DNA of 47,378 nt from Actinobacteria bacterium UBA2279 (GTDB lineage: Bacteria; Actinomycetota; Coriobacteriia; Anaerosomatales; Anaerosomataceae): positions 1-47,378 of the forward strand of contig DDWT01000021.1 of NCBI GenBank assembly GCA_002347365.1. Reading direction: 5' to 3'. Within the stretch, counting starts at the first letter, position 1. Each line of letters opens with the position of its first letter. Both the position numbers and the translations under genes were made by a program. Under the pieces are notes generated by a model. That model did not search any database. It had not been told where the DNA came from and saw nothing but the letters and a program-made list of their open reading frames with translations. This document shows, one piece after another, positions 25,662-34,248 of this stretch.

Positions 25662-26042
25662 TTGGCAGTCAAGATCCGCCTGGCACGTGCCGGCGCCAAG
25701 AAGGCGCCGTTCTATCGTGTCGTTGCGGCCGACTCGCACGCACCGCGCGATGGTCGGTTCATTGAGATCCTCGGTCGATATAACCCGCGCACTCAGCCGT
25801 CGACGGTCGAACTCGACGTAGAGAAGGTCGACGCCTGGATCGCGAAGGGTGCCCAGCCTACCGAGACAGTCGCGAAGCTGATCGCTATCGCCAAGGGCGA
25901 GACCGCTGCTCCCAAGTCCGAAGCCAAGCTCTCAAAGAAGGCGCAGGCAAAAGCCGTCGAGGCTGCCAGCAAGGCCGCCGAAGCTGCTGCTGCGCCGGCT
26001 GAAGAGGCTCCCGCCGAGGAACCCGCGGAAGACGCTGAGTAG
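25662..26042 (+). CDS. rpsP: 30S ribosomal protein S16
   Basis: Small-subunit assembly protein. The S16 core (VKIRLARAGAKKAPFYRVV, then GRFIEILGRYNPRT) spans about residues 3-85. The 126-residue total is long because of a tail from about residue 85 that is rich in Ala, Lys, Glu and Pro (ending AEEAPAEEPAEDAE), also seen in actinobacterial S16. The start is TTG 25662: ACGGAGGTGA at 25648-25657 is correctly placed, and the family N-terminus begins right there. It heads the conserved rpsP-khpA-rimM-trmD-rplS group. Confidence 0.95.
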   Translation: MAVKIRLARAGAKKAPFYRVVAADSHAPRDGRFIEILGRYNPRTQPSTVELDVEKVDAWIAKGAQPTETVAKLIAIAKGETAAPKSEAKLSKKAQAKAVEAASKAAEAAAAPAEEAPAEEPAEDAE

Positions 26043-26044
26043 AC

Positions 26045-26293
26045 ATGGCATCCACCTCAGACACTGACGGACTGGTTCACTACATCATCGAGTCACTCGT
26101 GGATAATCCCGCGGATGTGTCGATCGAGAAGAGAGACGACAGCCGCCAGACCGTTTACGAGGTCAAGGTCCACACAGACGATGTCGGCAAGGTCATCGGT
26201 CGACAGGGTCGCGTCATCAAGGCTGTTCGGACCCTTGTCCGCGCGGCCGCGTCAGTTGATGGTTCCGACGCCACAGTGGAGATCCTCGGCTGA
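26045..26293 (+). CDS. khpA: KH-domain RNA-binding protein KhpA
   Basis: An 82-residue single type-II KH-domain protein of the KhpA/YlqC family. The nucleic-acid-binding loop GRQG is at residues 52-55 within VGKVIGRQGRVIKAVRTLV. In other bacteria KhpA partners with KhpB and affects cell elongation and mRNA levels. ATG 26045 is 2 bases after the rpsP stop. Position between rpsP and rimM is the conserved location. Confidence 0.93.
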   Translation: MASTSDTDGLVHYIIESLVDNPADVSIEKRDDSRQTVYEVKVHTDDVGKVIGRQGRVIKAVRTLVRAAASVDGSDATVEILG

Positions 26294-26297
26294 CATC

Positions 26298-26822
26298 ATG
26301 AATGCACCATTCGTGCCGATAGGCCGGATCGTAAAGGCTCATGGGCTGCGAGGGGAGGTCTCGGTGAAAGCACTCACCGACCTGCCCCTCGATGCTTTTG
26401 TGGGGCTGCATGTCTGGATCGCGCCTCCGCCTGCGACCATGCGCGAGGGCGACATCGTCTCGGTGCGCCCTGGTCCCAAAGGACCGCTACTGACGATCAG
26501 CGGTGTCGATGATCTGTCGTCAGCCACGACGATCGCAGGGCGGACTCTTATGGCCCGTCCTGAGGATCTCCCCGATGAGATCTTCATCGACGAGCCGGAC
26601 CCGGTGGGCCTGGAGGTGGTCGATGTCGAGCGAGGACTGCTTGGCATCGTCACCGACGTGATAATCACCGGAGCCAACGACGTGTGGGTCATCGAAGGCG
26701 ATACATACGGTGAAGTGCTCATACCGATCATCGACGAGGTGCTTCTAGACGTCGACTTCGACGAGAATCTGGCGACGATCCGGCTCTTGCCCGGACTGAT
26801 CGACGAGGTGAACGACCGGTGA
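26298..26822 (+). CDS. rimM: ribosome maturation factor RimM
   Basis: 30S assembly factor that binds S19 near the 16S 3' domain. The 174-residue protein has the N-terminal RimM barrel (PIGRIVKAHGLRGEVSVKALTD) and a C-terminal PRC-barrel (about 95-170, GLEVVDVERGLLGIVTDVI and the VLIPIIDEVLLDVD segment). ATG 26298 is preferred over a longer opening that runs through khpA. The stop overlaps the trmD start (TGATG). Confidence 0.95.
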   Translation: MNAPFVPIGRIVKAHGLRGEVSVKALTDLPLDAFVGLHVWIAPPPATMREGDIVSVRPGPKGPLLTISGVDDLSSATTIAGRTLMARPEDLPDEIFIDEPDPVGLEVVDVERGLLGIVTDVIITGANDVWVIEGDTYGEVLIPIIDEVLLDVDFDENLATIRLLPGLIDEVNDR

Positions 26823-27577
26823 TGCGAATAGACATCGTCTCGATCTTCCCCGAGTTGTTCGCGCCCACACTGTCAGGCTCCATGCTCGGCATCGCGCAGC
26901 AGAAGGGCGCTGTAGAGTTTCACGTCCACGACCTGCGAGACTGGGCCGAAGGCAAGCATCGGACCACCGACGACTACTCCTTCGGGGGTGGTCCGGGAAT
27001 GGTCATGAAGCCCGAGCCCTTCTTCCGCGCCCACGAGGCGATATGCGCCCAGGATGAACGTGTGCCGACTACCGTGCTGATGTGTCCGCAGGGCGAGTTG
27101 CTCACTCAGCCACTCGTTGAGGAGCTGGCACGCAGCGATCGGCTCATCATCCTCGCAGGCCGTTATGAGGGGTACGACGAACGCATTCGTTCACTTGCGG
27201 ACCGCGAGATCTCCATCGGAGACTACATCCTCACTGGCGGCGAGTTGCCTGCGATGGTCCTCACTGATGCCGTGACGCGACTGCTCCCCGGAGTCCTCGG
27301 ACACGACCAGTCAGCTACCGAGGAGTCCTTCTCGTGGGGCCTGCTCGAGTATCCGCACTACACCCGTCCTGCAGCCTTCCGGGACATGGAAGTACCCGAG
27401 ATCCTGCTGAGCGGGGACCACGGCCGCATCGCGGCGTGGCGGCGACGGGAGGCCGTGCGCCGGACCGCGCTTCGAAGACCCGAACTGCTGGACACTGTGG
27501 AGCTCACTGATGAGGAGCGGTCATTCGTCCGCTCTATCATCCTGCCCGGGAACCATGAGGAGTCGGAAGACGAATGA
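26822..27577 (+). CDS. trmD: tRNA (guanine37-N1)-methyltransferase TrmD
   Basis: SAM-dependent enzyme that methylates G37 next to the anticodon and prevents frameshifting. The 251-residue chain begins MRIDIVSIFPELF, has YSFGGGPGMVMKPEP, and contains the trefoil-knot cofactor site ISIGDYILTGGELPAMVL. GTG 26819 is one codon further upstream, but ATG 26822 matches the family start and overlaps the rimM stop. The end overlaps the next gene by ATGA. Confidence 0.96.
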   Translation: MRIDIVSIFPELFAPTLSGSMLGIAQQKGAVEFHVHDLRDWAEGKHRTTDDYSFGGGPGMVMKPEPFFRAHEAICAQDERVPTTVLMCPQGELLTQPLVEELARSDRLIILAGRYEGYDERIRSLADREISIGDYILTGGELPAMVLTDAVTRLLPGVLGHDQSATEESFSWGLLEYPHYTRPAAFRDMEVPEILLSGDHGRIAAWRRREAVRRTALRRPELLDTVELTDEERSFVRSIILPGNHEESEDE

Positions 27578-28143
27578 GCGACGACATAGACATGACCGAC
27601 GTAGAACAAGAGCCTCAGCAACCGCCTTCGTTCATCCGGTGGGTCGCAGAACTCGTCTTCATGCTTGCGCTGGCATTCGCGCTTGCCCTCGGGATACGCA
27701 CCTACGTGGTGATGCCCTATACGATACCCACGGGCTCGATGATCCCTACGATCGAGATAGGGGAGAGAGTCCTGGCCAACAGGTTCATCTACCGCTTCCA
27801 GGATCCTGAGCCCGGCGACGTCGTTGTCCTGGATGATCCGATGGGCGGATCGATACCACTCATCAAACGGGTGATAGCGGTAGGCAGACAAGAGGTCGAC
27901 ATCAACGACGATCAGGTGTACATCGACGGTGTGCCGCTCGACGAGGCGTACACGTACGGCGCCCCCACAGAGATGGGAGACGTCGCGCTGCCGCTCGTCG
28001 TGCCCGAAGGGCAGCTCTGGCTCATGGGAGACAACCGCACAAACAGCACGGATTCACGTTGGTTCGGACCTCAGCCGGTCGACAACGTCCGGGGCGAAGC
28101 CTTCCTTCGAATCTGGCCGTTGACCAGAATCGCCCGCCTCTGA
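27574..28143 (+). CDS. lepB: signal peptidase I (second of three)
   Basis: A 189-residue type I signal peptidase. A cytoplasmic N-terminus of about 20 residues is followed by one transmembrane helix (about 22-45) and the catalytic Ser55 in IPTGSMIPT with Lys98 in LIKRVIAVG; the LMGDNRTNSTDSRWFGP box is intact. It starts within the trmD stop (ATGA). It is closely similar to the third copy downstream, with only rplS in between, so the two probably arose by local duplication. Substrate division between copies is unknown. Confidence 0.93.
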   Translation: MSDDIDMTDVEQEPQQPPSFIRWVAELVFMLALAFALALGIRTYVVMPYTIPTGSMIPTIEIGERVLANRFIYRFQDPEPGDVVVLDDPMGGSIPLIKRVIAVGRQEVDINDDQVYIDGVPLDEAYTYGAPTEMGDVALPLVVPEGQLWLMGDNRTNSTDSRWFGPQPVDNVRGEAFLRIWPLTRIARL

Positions 28144-28152
28144 GTCTCGTGT

Positions 28153-28181
28153 TTGCTGTCATGTAATCCCTGGTCTATACT
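28153..28181 (+). promoter_or_regulatory. promoter of rplS
   Basis: TTGCTG (28153-28158), 17 bases, then TATACT (28176-28181). Transcription should start near 28188, which gives rplS a leader of about 50 bases before ATG 28241. Confidence 0.65.
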
Positions 28182-28240
28182 ATCCACTCGTGTCTCAAGA
28201 CCAACCGCGTACGCGCTACACGAAGAACAGGAACCGTACA

Positions 28241-28582
28241 ATGAATAGAATCCGCGCCATCGAGCAGCAGCAGATCCGCGAGGACCTGCCCGAGTTCAGA
28301 GTCGGCGACACCGTCAAGGTCAGCTACAAGGTCGTCGAAGGCGGCCGTGAGCGCGTTCAGCCGTTCCAGGGCATCGTCATCAAGCGTCATGGTCAGGGCT
28401 CCCGCGAGACCTTCACCGTTCGCAAGATGTCGTTCGCCGTTGGTGTGGAGCGCACGTTCCCTGTGAACTCCCCCAAGATCGTCAAGCTTGAAGTGATCAC
28501 GCGCGGCAAGGTACGCCGTTCGAAGCTCTACTTCCTGCGTGACAAGGTGGGCAAGGCAGCCCGCATCAAAGAGCTGCGATAG
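28241..28582 (+). CDS. rplS: 50S ribosomal protein L19
   Basis: Large-subunit protein at the 30S-50S interface, 113 residues, the usual length. It begins MNRIRAIEQQQIREDLPEF and shows FRVGDTVKVSYKVVEG, QGIVIKRHGQG and the C-terminal KLYFLRDKVGKAARIKE. An in-frame GTG at 28190 would add 17 residues without family similarity; it coincides with the predicted transcription start and is treated as leader sequence. CAGGAA precedes the ATG as a modest ribosome-binding site. Confidence 0.95.
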   Translation: MNRIRAIEQQQIREDLPEFRVGDTVKVSYKVVEGGRERVQPFQGIVIKRHGQGSRETFTVRKMSFAVGVERTFPVNSPKIVKLEVITRGKVRRSKLYFLRDKVGKAARIKELR

Positions 28583-28596
28583 TCGCTGGAGGCACT

Positions 28597-29244
28597 GTGC
28601 CAGACGAGTATCACATCGATCAGAACACCGATGCGACCCGGGAGCCTGTGGCTCTCGGGTCGTCTCTGATTGACGATGCCGAGGACACGGGTACGACGGA
28701 CCCGGGGTCGAGCGACCCCGAGGAGACTTCTTTTGTCCGCTGGGTGCTCGAGCTTGTCGTCCTTATAGGCATCGCGTTCCTTCTGGCGACCGGTATCAAG
28801 ACATATGTCGTCCAGCCCTTTGTCATCCCCACAGGTTCGATGATCCCGACGCTGGAGATAGGCGACTATGTGATCGCCAACAAGTTCGTGTACCGCTTCG
28901 AGGATCCGGCGCCCGGTGACATCGTGGTCTTCCTATCGCCGTCTTCGAACTCCACCGATTACATCAAACGAGTGATCGCGGTCGGTGGGCAGGAAGTCGA
29001 CCTCCGCGACGGGACTGTGTTTGTAGACGGCACGGCGCTTGACGAGCCATACACGCACGGGCAGCGCAACGACCCCGGTCCGCTCGCACTGCCCGTCAGG
29101 GTACCCGAGGGTTACGTCTGGCTCATGGGGGACAACCGCGAGAACAGCCAGGACAGTCGTTGGTTCGGACCGCAGCCAGTCTCCCGCGTTGTCGGCAAGG
29201 CATTCTTCATCTACTGGCCTATCGCCGACTTCGGCACCCTTTAG
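28597..29244 (+). CDS. lepB: signal peptidase I (third of three)
   Basis: A 215-residue type I signal peptidase with a longer acidic cytoplasmic N-terminus (about 45 residues, rich in Asp, Glu and Ser). One transmembrane helix spans about 48-70. Ser81 lies in IPTGSMIPT and Lys124 in YIKRVIAVG, followed by LMGDNRENSQDSRWFGP. GTG 28597 has TGGAGG at 28587-28592. Nearly colinear with the copy ending at 28143. Both active-site residues are present, so it should be functional. Confidence 0.93.
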   Translation: MPDEYHIDQNTDATREPVALGSSLIDDAEDTGTTDPGSSDPEETSFVRWVLELVVLIGIAFLLATGIKTYVVQPFVIPTGSMIPTLEIGDYVIANKFVYRFEDPAPGDIVVFLSPSSNSTDYIKRVIAVGGQEVDLRDGTVFVDGTALDEPYTHGQRNDPGPLALPVRVPEGYVWLMGDNRENSQDSRWFGPQPVSRVVGKAFFIYWPIADFGTL

Positions 29245-29255
29245 CAGGGATGAGC

Positions 29256-30026
29256 ATGCGCTGCGTCGATGAGATACGGACGCTGTTCCGGGCCGCGGCT
29301 CTCAATGACGTGGACGCACTGATCTCGGAGTTCGCCGACGACTCGCGGGCAGGAGTCCAAGCGCTTATCCGGTCAGCGCGGAACCGTCTCGCAGCCGACC
29401 AGAACGAGCATCAGCGGGTACTCCGCATGATGGAACTCCAGCTACGCCTTCACGCCGAAGGGCTCAGCCTTGTCGCCGGGGTGGACGAGGTGGGACGTGG
29501 GGCCCTCGCAGGCCCGGTGACCGCCGCAGCTGCGGTCCTTGACGCTTCGGTACACATTCCGGGTCTTGATGACTCGAAGCGCCTGACCCCTGCGAATCGC
29601 GAGATTGTTGCGGCACGTGTCAGGGAGGCCGCTATCGCCCTGTGTGTCGCGCATGTGCCATCGGAGCGCATCGATGCGCTCGGCATATCGGCAGCCAACA
29701 CCCTTGCGATGCGTACCGCCCTGGACGGCATCAGACCGGCCGTCGACCACGTCATTGCGGATGGCCTTGCTGTCGACCTCGGGAGGCCTTCAACGTTCGT
29801 CGTTGGTGGCGACCGCGTCTGCGCCTGCGTCGCGGCCGCCTCGGTCGTCGCAAAGGTGGAGCGTGACGCGCTCATGCGTGCGCTCGCGATCGAACACCCA
29901 GACTATGACTTCCAGATCAACAAGGGCTACGGGACGCCTGAACACCTGGAAGCGATAGCGCGTCTCGGCTCATCGCCTGTACACAGGAAGTCCTTCTCGC
30001 CGTGTTCACAGGATCGCCTTTTCTGA
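29256..30026 (+). CDS. rnhB: ribonuclease HII
   Basis: Removes RNA from RNA-DNA hybrids and single misincorporated ribonucleotides. The 256-residue protein has an N-terminal helical extension of about 70 residues, as in Bacillus-type RNase HII, then GVDEVGRGALAGPV (Asp77, Glu78), DDSKRL, Asp169 in VIADG, and NKGYGTPEH. ATG 29256 fits AGGGA at 29246-29250; ATG 29250 is two codons upstream with too little spacing. Neighbour yraN follows, a frequent pairing. Confidence 0.94.
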   Translation: MRCVDEIRTLFRAAALNDVDALISEFADDSRAGVQALIRSARNRLAADQNEHQRVLRMMELQLRLHAEGLSLVAGVDEVGRGALAGPVTAAAAVLDASVHIPGLDDSKRLTPANREIVAARVREAAIALCVAHVPSERIDALGISAANTLAMRTALDGIRPAVDHVIADGLAVDLGRPSTFVVGGDRVCACVAAASVVAKVERDALMRALAIEHPDYDFQINKGYGTPEHLEAIARLGSSPVHRKSFSPCSQDRLF

Positions 30027-30102
30027 ACCCGAAACCGGTTCGGCGGCGTTAAGACCGGCGTAAGGCCGGTGCGGCATCCTCAGAACAAGGGGGGATGTCA
30101 CC

Positions 30103-30474
30103 ATGACGCGACGCACTACGGAGTTGGGGGCACGGGGAGAGTCCGCGGCGGTAGAGTACCTTCAGCGGATCGGGATGACGATAGCCGAGCGGAACTGGCG
30201 TTGCCCGTTCGGTGAGGTCGACATCGTGGCGCTGGATGACACGGAGTTGGTCTTCGTCGAAGTCAAGACACGTCGCACTGCAAGTGCCGGGACACCTGAA
30301 GAGGCAGTCTCTGCCACGAAGAGGAAACGCCTCGCACGATTGGCGACGGCCTACATCGCAGACGCCGGACTTGAGGCCATGTCGGCCCGCTTCGATGTCA
30401 TCGCGATCCGGGTCCTCTCGGATGACCGGGCGCTGCTACGGCATCATCGCGCTGCTTTCATGATCGGGAGTTAG
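30103..30474 (+). CDS. yraN: UPF0102 (YraN) family endonuclease-like protein
   Basis: A 123-residue member of UPF0102/YraN with the PD-(D/E)xK nuclease-like fold. The family core is visible: LGARGESAAVEYLQ, ERNWRCPFGEVDIVALDD (Glu and Asp in GEVDIV) and VFVEVKTRR (E-x-K). Function is not well established; a role in DNA processing is inferred from fold and from neighbours rnhB, comM and dprA. AAGGGGGG at 30087-30094 precedes ATG 30103. Confidence 0.92.
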   Translation: MTRRTTELGARGESAAVEYLQRIGMTIAERNWRCPFGEVDIVALDDTELVFVEVKTRRTASAGTPEEAVSATKRKRLARLATAYIADAGLEAMSARFDVIAIRVLSDDRALLRHHRAAFMIGS

Positions 30475-30477
30475 ACG

Positions 30478-31959
30478 ATGCAAGCCACCGTGATGACGGC
30501 AACACTACGCGGCGTTGAGGCCCTGCCGGTGGAGGTGCAAGCGGATGTGACCTCAGGTCTTCCGATGTTCGCGATCGTCGGCCTGGGGGATGCAGCGGTC
30601 CAGGAGGCGAAGGAGCGCGTACGCTCGGCCGTTCGGGCAGCCGGACTAGAGTTCCCGAACGCGCGAGTGATCATCAATCTTGCACCGGCTCCTCTGCGCA
30701 AGCACGGGACGGGCTTCGACCTGCCCATCGCGCTGGCCGTCCTTGCGGCCACTCGCCAGATCCCTGCGGCACTCACTGAAGGTTCCACCGCCGTGGGTGA
30801 ACTCGGTCTCGATGGGAGTGTCCGCTCCGTTCCAGGGATGCTCGCGCATGCATACGCAGCGGCGCAGACAGGATACGACCTGCTCGGCCCGTCGTCGGCT
30901 CTATCGGCCGCCGCCGTTGTCGGAAAGGTGCGCTGTCGGATCGTCGACCATGTCCGGGCGCTCCGTGGAGGGTTGGTGGAAGCCCAAAGCCCCACTCGCG
31001 TCCTGGCCGCCGACACCTGGTGTGCACCCGACCTTTCGGATGTCGCAGGACACCATGCCGTAAAGAGGGCGCTCGAGATCGCTGCAGCAGGAGGCCACAA
31101 CCTTCTTCTCGTAGGGCCCCCGGGGTCTGGCAAGACGATGCTGGCTCGACGGCTCGGTGGGATACTGCCGCCACTGAACGATGACGAACGCATGACGACC
31201 GCGCTCGTTCACTCAGTGGCTGGAGTCGATGAGCGAGCCTCGCTCGCAGGCATCCGGCCATTCCGCATGCCACACCACTCGACGTCCACCGCCGGTCTCA
31301 TAGGGGGAGGAACGCCACCAAGACCGGGCGAGGTCAGTTTGGCCCACAACGGCGTGCTCTTCCTTGACGAACTTCCGGAGTTCGGCCCCGCTACACTTCA
31401 GGCGCTACGACAACCCCTGGAGGACGGAACGGTGACCGTGGTTCGGGCAGAAGGGCGGGTAACGTACCCCGCAGCCTTCGCACTGATCGGCGCGATGAAC
31501 CCGTGTCCATGTGGATACCTCGGCGACGCCGAGAAGCGATGCACCTGTACGCTCCCGGTCATTGAGCGATATACGGGTCGGATCGGTGGCCCGCTGCTCG
31601 ATCGGATCGACATGCTCATACGAGTCGATCGCATCGATCCCGCGCGCATCCTGGACTCATCGGACCAGGAAGAGGGCTCTGAGGCCGTCGCCGCACGTGT
31701 GGCAGGAGCGATCTCCTTCGCAGGCGACCGTCCTGCCACGCGGACGCTCAGTGGAGTCTCCCTGCTCAACGCGTGCCGACCCAGCAAGGACGCTCGCACC
31801 ACACTCGAAACCCTCGCCCGAACCATGGGCTTGTCCGGCCGAGCAGTGACACGCACGCTGCGCGTTGCGCGAACCATCGCCGACCTCGGAGCCGACGACC
31901 GTGTTTCGCGTGACCACATACTTGAGGCCGCCAGCTACCGAACGGGGGAGTACCGTTGA
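30478..31959 (+). CDS. comM: YifB/ComM-family magnesium-chelatase-like AAA+ ATPase
   Basis: A 493-residue ATPase of the ComM family; in transformable bacteria ComM is a hexameric helicase that promotes branch migration during natural transformation. An N-terminal Lon-protease-like fold (about 1-170, with GLPMFAIVGLGDAAVQEAKERVRSA shortened here to its ends) precedes the AAA+ domain with VGPPGSGKTMLARR (about 213-226), VLFLDELPEF and the Cys motif NPCPCGYLGD...CTC, then the C-terminal domain. GGGAG at 30466-30470 precedes ATG 30478. The end overlaps dprA (TTGA). Whether this organism is naturally transformable is unknown. Confidence 0.93.
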   Translation: MQATVMTATLRGVEALPVEVQADVTSGLPMFAIVGLGDAAVQEAKERVRSAVRAAGLEFPNARVIINLAPAPLRKHGTGFDLPIALAVLAATRQIPAALTEGSTAVGELGLDGSVRSVPGMLAHAYAAAQTGYDLLGPSSALSAAAVVGKVRCRIVDHVRALRGGLVEAQSPTRVLAADTWCAPDLSDVAGHHAVKRALEIAAAGGHNLLLVGPPGSGKTMLARRLGGILPPLNDDERMTTALVHSVAGVDERASLAGIRPFRMPHHSTSTAGLIGGGTPPRPGEVSLAHNGVLFLDELPEFGPATLQALRQPLEDGTVTVVRAEGRVTYPAAFALIGAMNPCPCGYLGDAEKRCTCTLPVIERYTGRIGGPLLDRIDMLIRVDRIDPARILDSSDQEEGSEAVAARVAGAISFAGDRPATRTLSGVSLLNACRPSKDARTTLETLARTMGLSGRAVTRTLRVARTIADLGADDRVSRDHILEAASYRTGEYR

Positions 31960-32831
31960 ACGTGAGTACCTGGGAGCTCGGTGTTGACGATGACCGCTAT
32001 CCCGAACTACTCAGGCAGATGCCTGATCCGCCGAAAACCGTATACGGTTGTGGCGACATCAACGCGCTGCAGCCCTGCCTAGCGGTGATCGGTGCACGTA
32101 AGGCCACTCCGTATGGCATCACATGCGCCAGAAGGTTTGCCGGGTGGGCCTCCGCAAACGGGATCACTATCGTCTCAGGCGGCGCCATCGGGTGCGACAT
32201 GGCTGCCCATGAGGCCGCCCTCGAGTCTGGCGGAACCACGATCGCCGTGCTCGGATGCGGTGCTGACGTGGACTATCCGCAGCGTGCATCCGGCTTGCTG
32301 CGCACACTGCGCGGTCCCCATGCCGTGATTTCCGAGCTCCCATGGGGCAGCCCGCCGCAACGCTGGGCATTCGCACGGCGCAACCGCATCATCGCAGGTC
32401 TATCCCTTGCCGTACTGGTTGTCGAAGCGGGACTGCCCAGCGGCACCTTCGGTACTGCGGACCACGCATTAGAGGCCGGCAGGGACGTGCTTGCCGTCCC
32501 TGGTTCGATCTTCGCACCCGAGTGCCGGGGAGCGAACAGACTGATTCGCCAGGGGGGCACTCCGATCACATGTGAGTCCGAGCTGAGGGATGCACTCGTG
32601 TCGGCAGGGTTGTCGCTTCAAGGCAGCCTCGCTGATCCTCAGGCACCAGGCCTGCCGCTCGCCGACCGTCTTCTGGTCGCTCTGCGCGCCAGTCCCATGC
32701 GGCCCGACGATCTTGCGTGCGGCCTTCAGACCGACGTCGTATCCATAGCCCGGCGTCTTACGCGACTCGAGCTTGACGGCGAGATCGTCAGATTGCGTGA
32801 TGGACGCTACTCGGTTAGCCGTCCAACGTGA
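31956..32831 (+). CDS. dprA: DNA processing protein DprA
   Basis: Loads RecA on incoming single-stranded DNA in natural transformation; also widespread in non-competent bacteria. The 291-residue protein has the extended Rossmann core (about 25-225) with VIGARKATPYG, SGGAIGCDMAAHEAAL and PSGTFGTADHALEAGRDVLAVPGS, then a C-terminal winged-helix-like region (about 230-290). It lacks the N-terminal SAM-type domain of longer DprA proteins. TTG 31956 is chosen: GGGGGAG at 31944-31950 is 5 bases away, and it overlaps the comM stop. GTG 31962 is an alternative. Confidence 0.93.
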   Translation: MNVSTWELGVDDDRYPELLRQMPDPPKTVYGCGDINALQPCLAVIGARKATPYGITCARRFAGWASANGITIVSGGAIGCDMAAHEAALESGGTTIAVLGCGADVDYPQRASGLLRTLRGPHAVISELPWGSPPQRWAFARRNRIIAGLSLAVLVVEAGLPSGTFGTADHALEAGRDVLAVPGSIFAPECRGANRLIRQGGTPITCESELRDALVSAGLSLQGSLADPQAPGLPLADRLLVALRASPMRPDDLACGLQTDVVSIARRLTRLELDGEIVRLRDGRYSVSRPT

Positions 32832-32839
32832 ATGGCGGT

Positions 32840-32845
32840 TACAAT
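32840..32845 (+). promoter_or_regulatory. possible -10 element for trmFO
   Basis: TACAAT lies in the 46-base gap before trmFO. The best -35 candidate (TTAGCC, 32815-32820) is weak and 19 bases away, so this is only a possible promoter. Confidence 0.3.
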
Positions 32846-32877
32846 CCCACATACAACCTGCAAGATCAGGAGTCCCT

Positions 32878-34248
32878 GTGCATCGATTCGCCGTGGTGAG
32901 CATCATTGGTGGTGGCCTTGCCGGCAGCGAGGCTGCTTGGCAACTCGCACAGCGCGGCATTCCCGTGCGCCTCTTTGAAATGCGACCCGCGACTGATTCT
33001 CCGGCACATCACACGGCTGCCCTTGCCGAACTCGTGTGCTCGAACTCGTTCAAGAGCGATGATCCTGACACCGCACCGGGAATGCTGAAACGCGAACTCG
33101 CACAACTCGGCAGCATGATCATGGCTGTCGCACGCGAGACTGCTGTTCCTGCCGGCGCCGCGCTTGCGGTAGACAGGGACGCATTCTCGACAACGGTGAC
33201 CCAGTTGCTCGAGTCTCACCCTTTGATCGAGATCATCAGAGCCGAGGCTCACGAGATTCCCACGACCGGACCGGTGATCGTCGCCTCGGGTCCGCTCACG
33301 AGTGCGGGACTTGAACACGCCCTCACGGAGCTTATCGGCGTTGACCGTCTGTCCTTCTATGATGCCGCTTCGCCCATCGTCGATGCACAGTCCGTGGACA
33401 GGTCGGTCGTATTCGCGGCATCGCGATACGACAAAGGGGGAGGGGCCGACTATCTCAACTGTCCGATGTCACCGGTTCAGTATGAGGAGTTCATCGCAGC
33501 GCTCGTGGCTGCGCGGAGAGTCAATGCCAAGGAGTTTGAGGCCTCTGACCTCTTCCAGGCATGCCAGCCCATCGAGGAGATAGCCCGTCGTGGTGGCGAC
33601 GCCGTCCGATTCGGCGCCATGAAGCCCGTGGGCTTGATCGACCCTCGAACCGGACAACGTCCTTGGGCGGTGGTGCAGTTACGTCCCGAGAACAGGAGCG
33701 GGACTGCGTATAACCTGGTTGGCTTTCAAACCAACCTCGTCTTCGGCGAGCAGGAACGTGTGTTTCGAATCATACCCGGCCTCGAAAACGCTGAGTTCCT
33801 TCGCTATGGCGTGATGCACCGCAATACCTACATCGATGCCCCGCGCTTGCTCACGCGCGATCTCGCGCTCAGATGCCAGCCACGCATCCGGATTGCAGGG
33901 CAGCTGTCCGGTACCGAAGGCTATTTCGAGGCGGCTGGTTCCGGACTGCTTGCGGGACTCAATATCCATGCCGAACTGACAGGAGTTCCGCCCATCGTTC
34001 TTCCTTGTGACACGGCGCTCGGCTCCCTGATCCACTACGCGACCAGTGAGGAGACGGGCACATACCAGCCGATGCACGTCAATGTGGGGCTTCTGCCTCC
34101 ACTGAACCCGCCTGTCCGCTCAAAACGCGCCCGCTACGCCGCGCACTCCGAACGCGCTCGCATCTCCTTGTCGAGCTATCTGGATGCGGCGCACATACGG
34201 CCCCTCGCGGCGCCGCTGACGCGCGCTGTCGGGGTTGGCACATCGTGA
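32878..34248 (+). CDS. trmFO: methylenetetrahydrofolate-dependent tRNA (uracil54-C5)-methyltransferase TrmFO
   Basis: FAD enzyme that makes ribothymidine at position 54 of tRNA using methylenetetrahydrofolate as the carbon source. The 456-residue protein begins with the dinucleotide-binding motif IIGGGLAGSEAAWQLA, has LVCSNSFKSDDPDTAPG with Cys54, the YLNCPM segment with the second family cysteine, and GTEGYFEAAGSGLLAG. GTG 32878 has AGGAG at 32868-32872. A longer in-frame opening overlaps dprA and lacks similarity. TrmFO next to a Xer recombinase is also seen in Firmicutes. Confidence 0.95.
   Translation: MHRFAVVSIIGGGLAGSEAAWQLAQRGIPVRLFEMRPATDSPAHHTAALAELVCSNSFKSDDPDTAPGMLKRELAQLGSMIMAVARETAVPAGAALAVDRDAFSTTVTQLLESHPLIEIIRAEAHEIPTTGPVIVASGPLTSAGLEHALTELIGVDRLSFYDAASPIVDAQSVDRSVVFAASRYDKGGGADYLNCPMSPVQYEEFIAALVAARRVNAKEFEASDLFQACQPIEEIARRGGDAVRFGAMKPVGLIDPRTGQRPWAVVQLRPENRSGTAYNLVGFQTNLVFGEQERVFRIIPGLENAEFLRYGVMHRNTYIDAPRLLTRDLALRCQPRIRIAGQLSGTEGYFEAAGSGLLAGLNIHAELTGVPPIVLPCDTALGSLIHYATSEETGTYQPMHVNVGLLPPLNPPVRSKRARYAAHSERARISLSSYLDAAHIRPLAAPLTRAVGVGTS

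Noticed and set aside
30054..30070. Short inverted repeat ACCGGC/GCCGGT between rnhB and yraN
   Set aside because: Only 6 pairs with no T-run; too weak to call a terminator.
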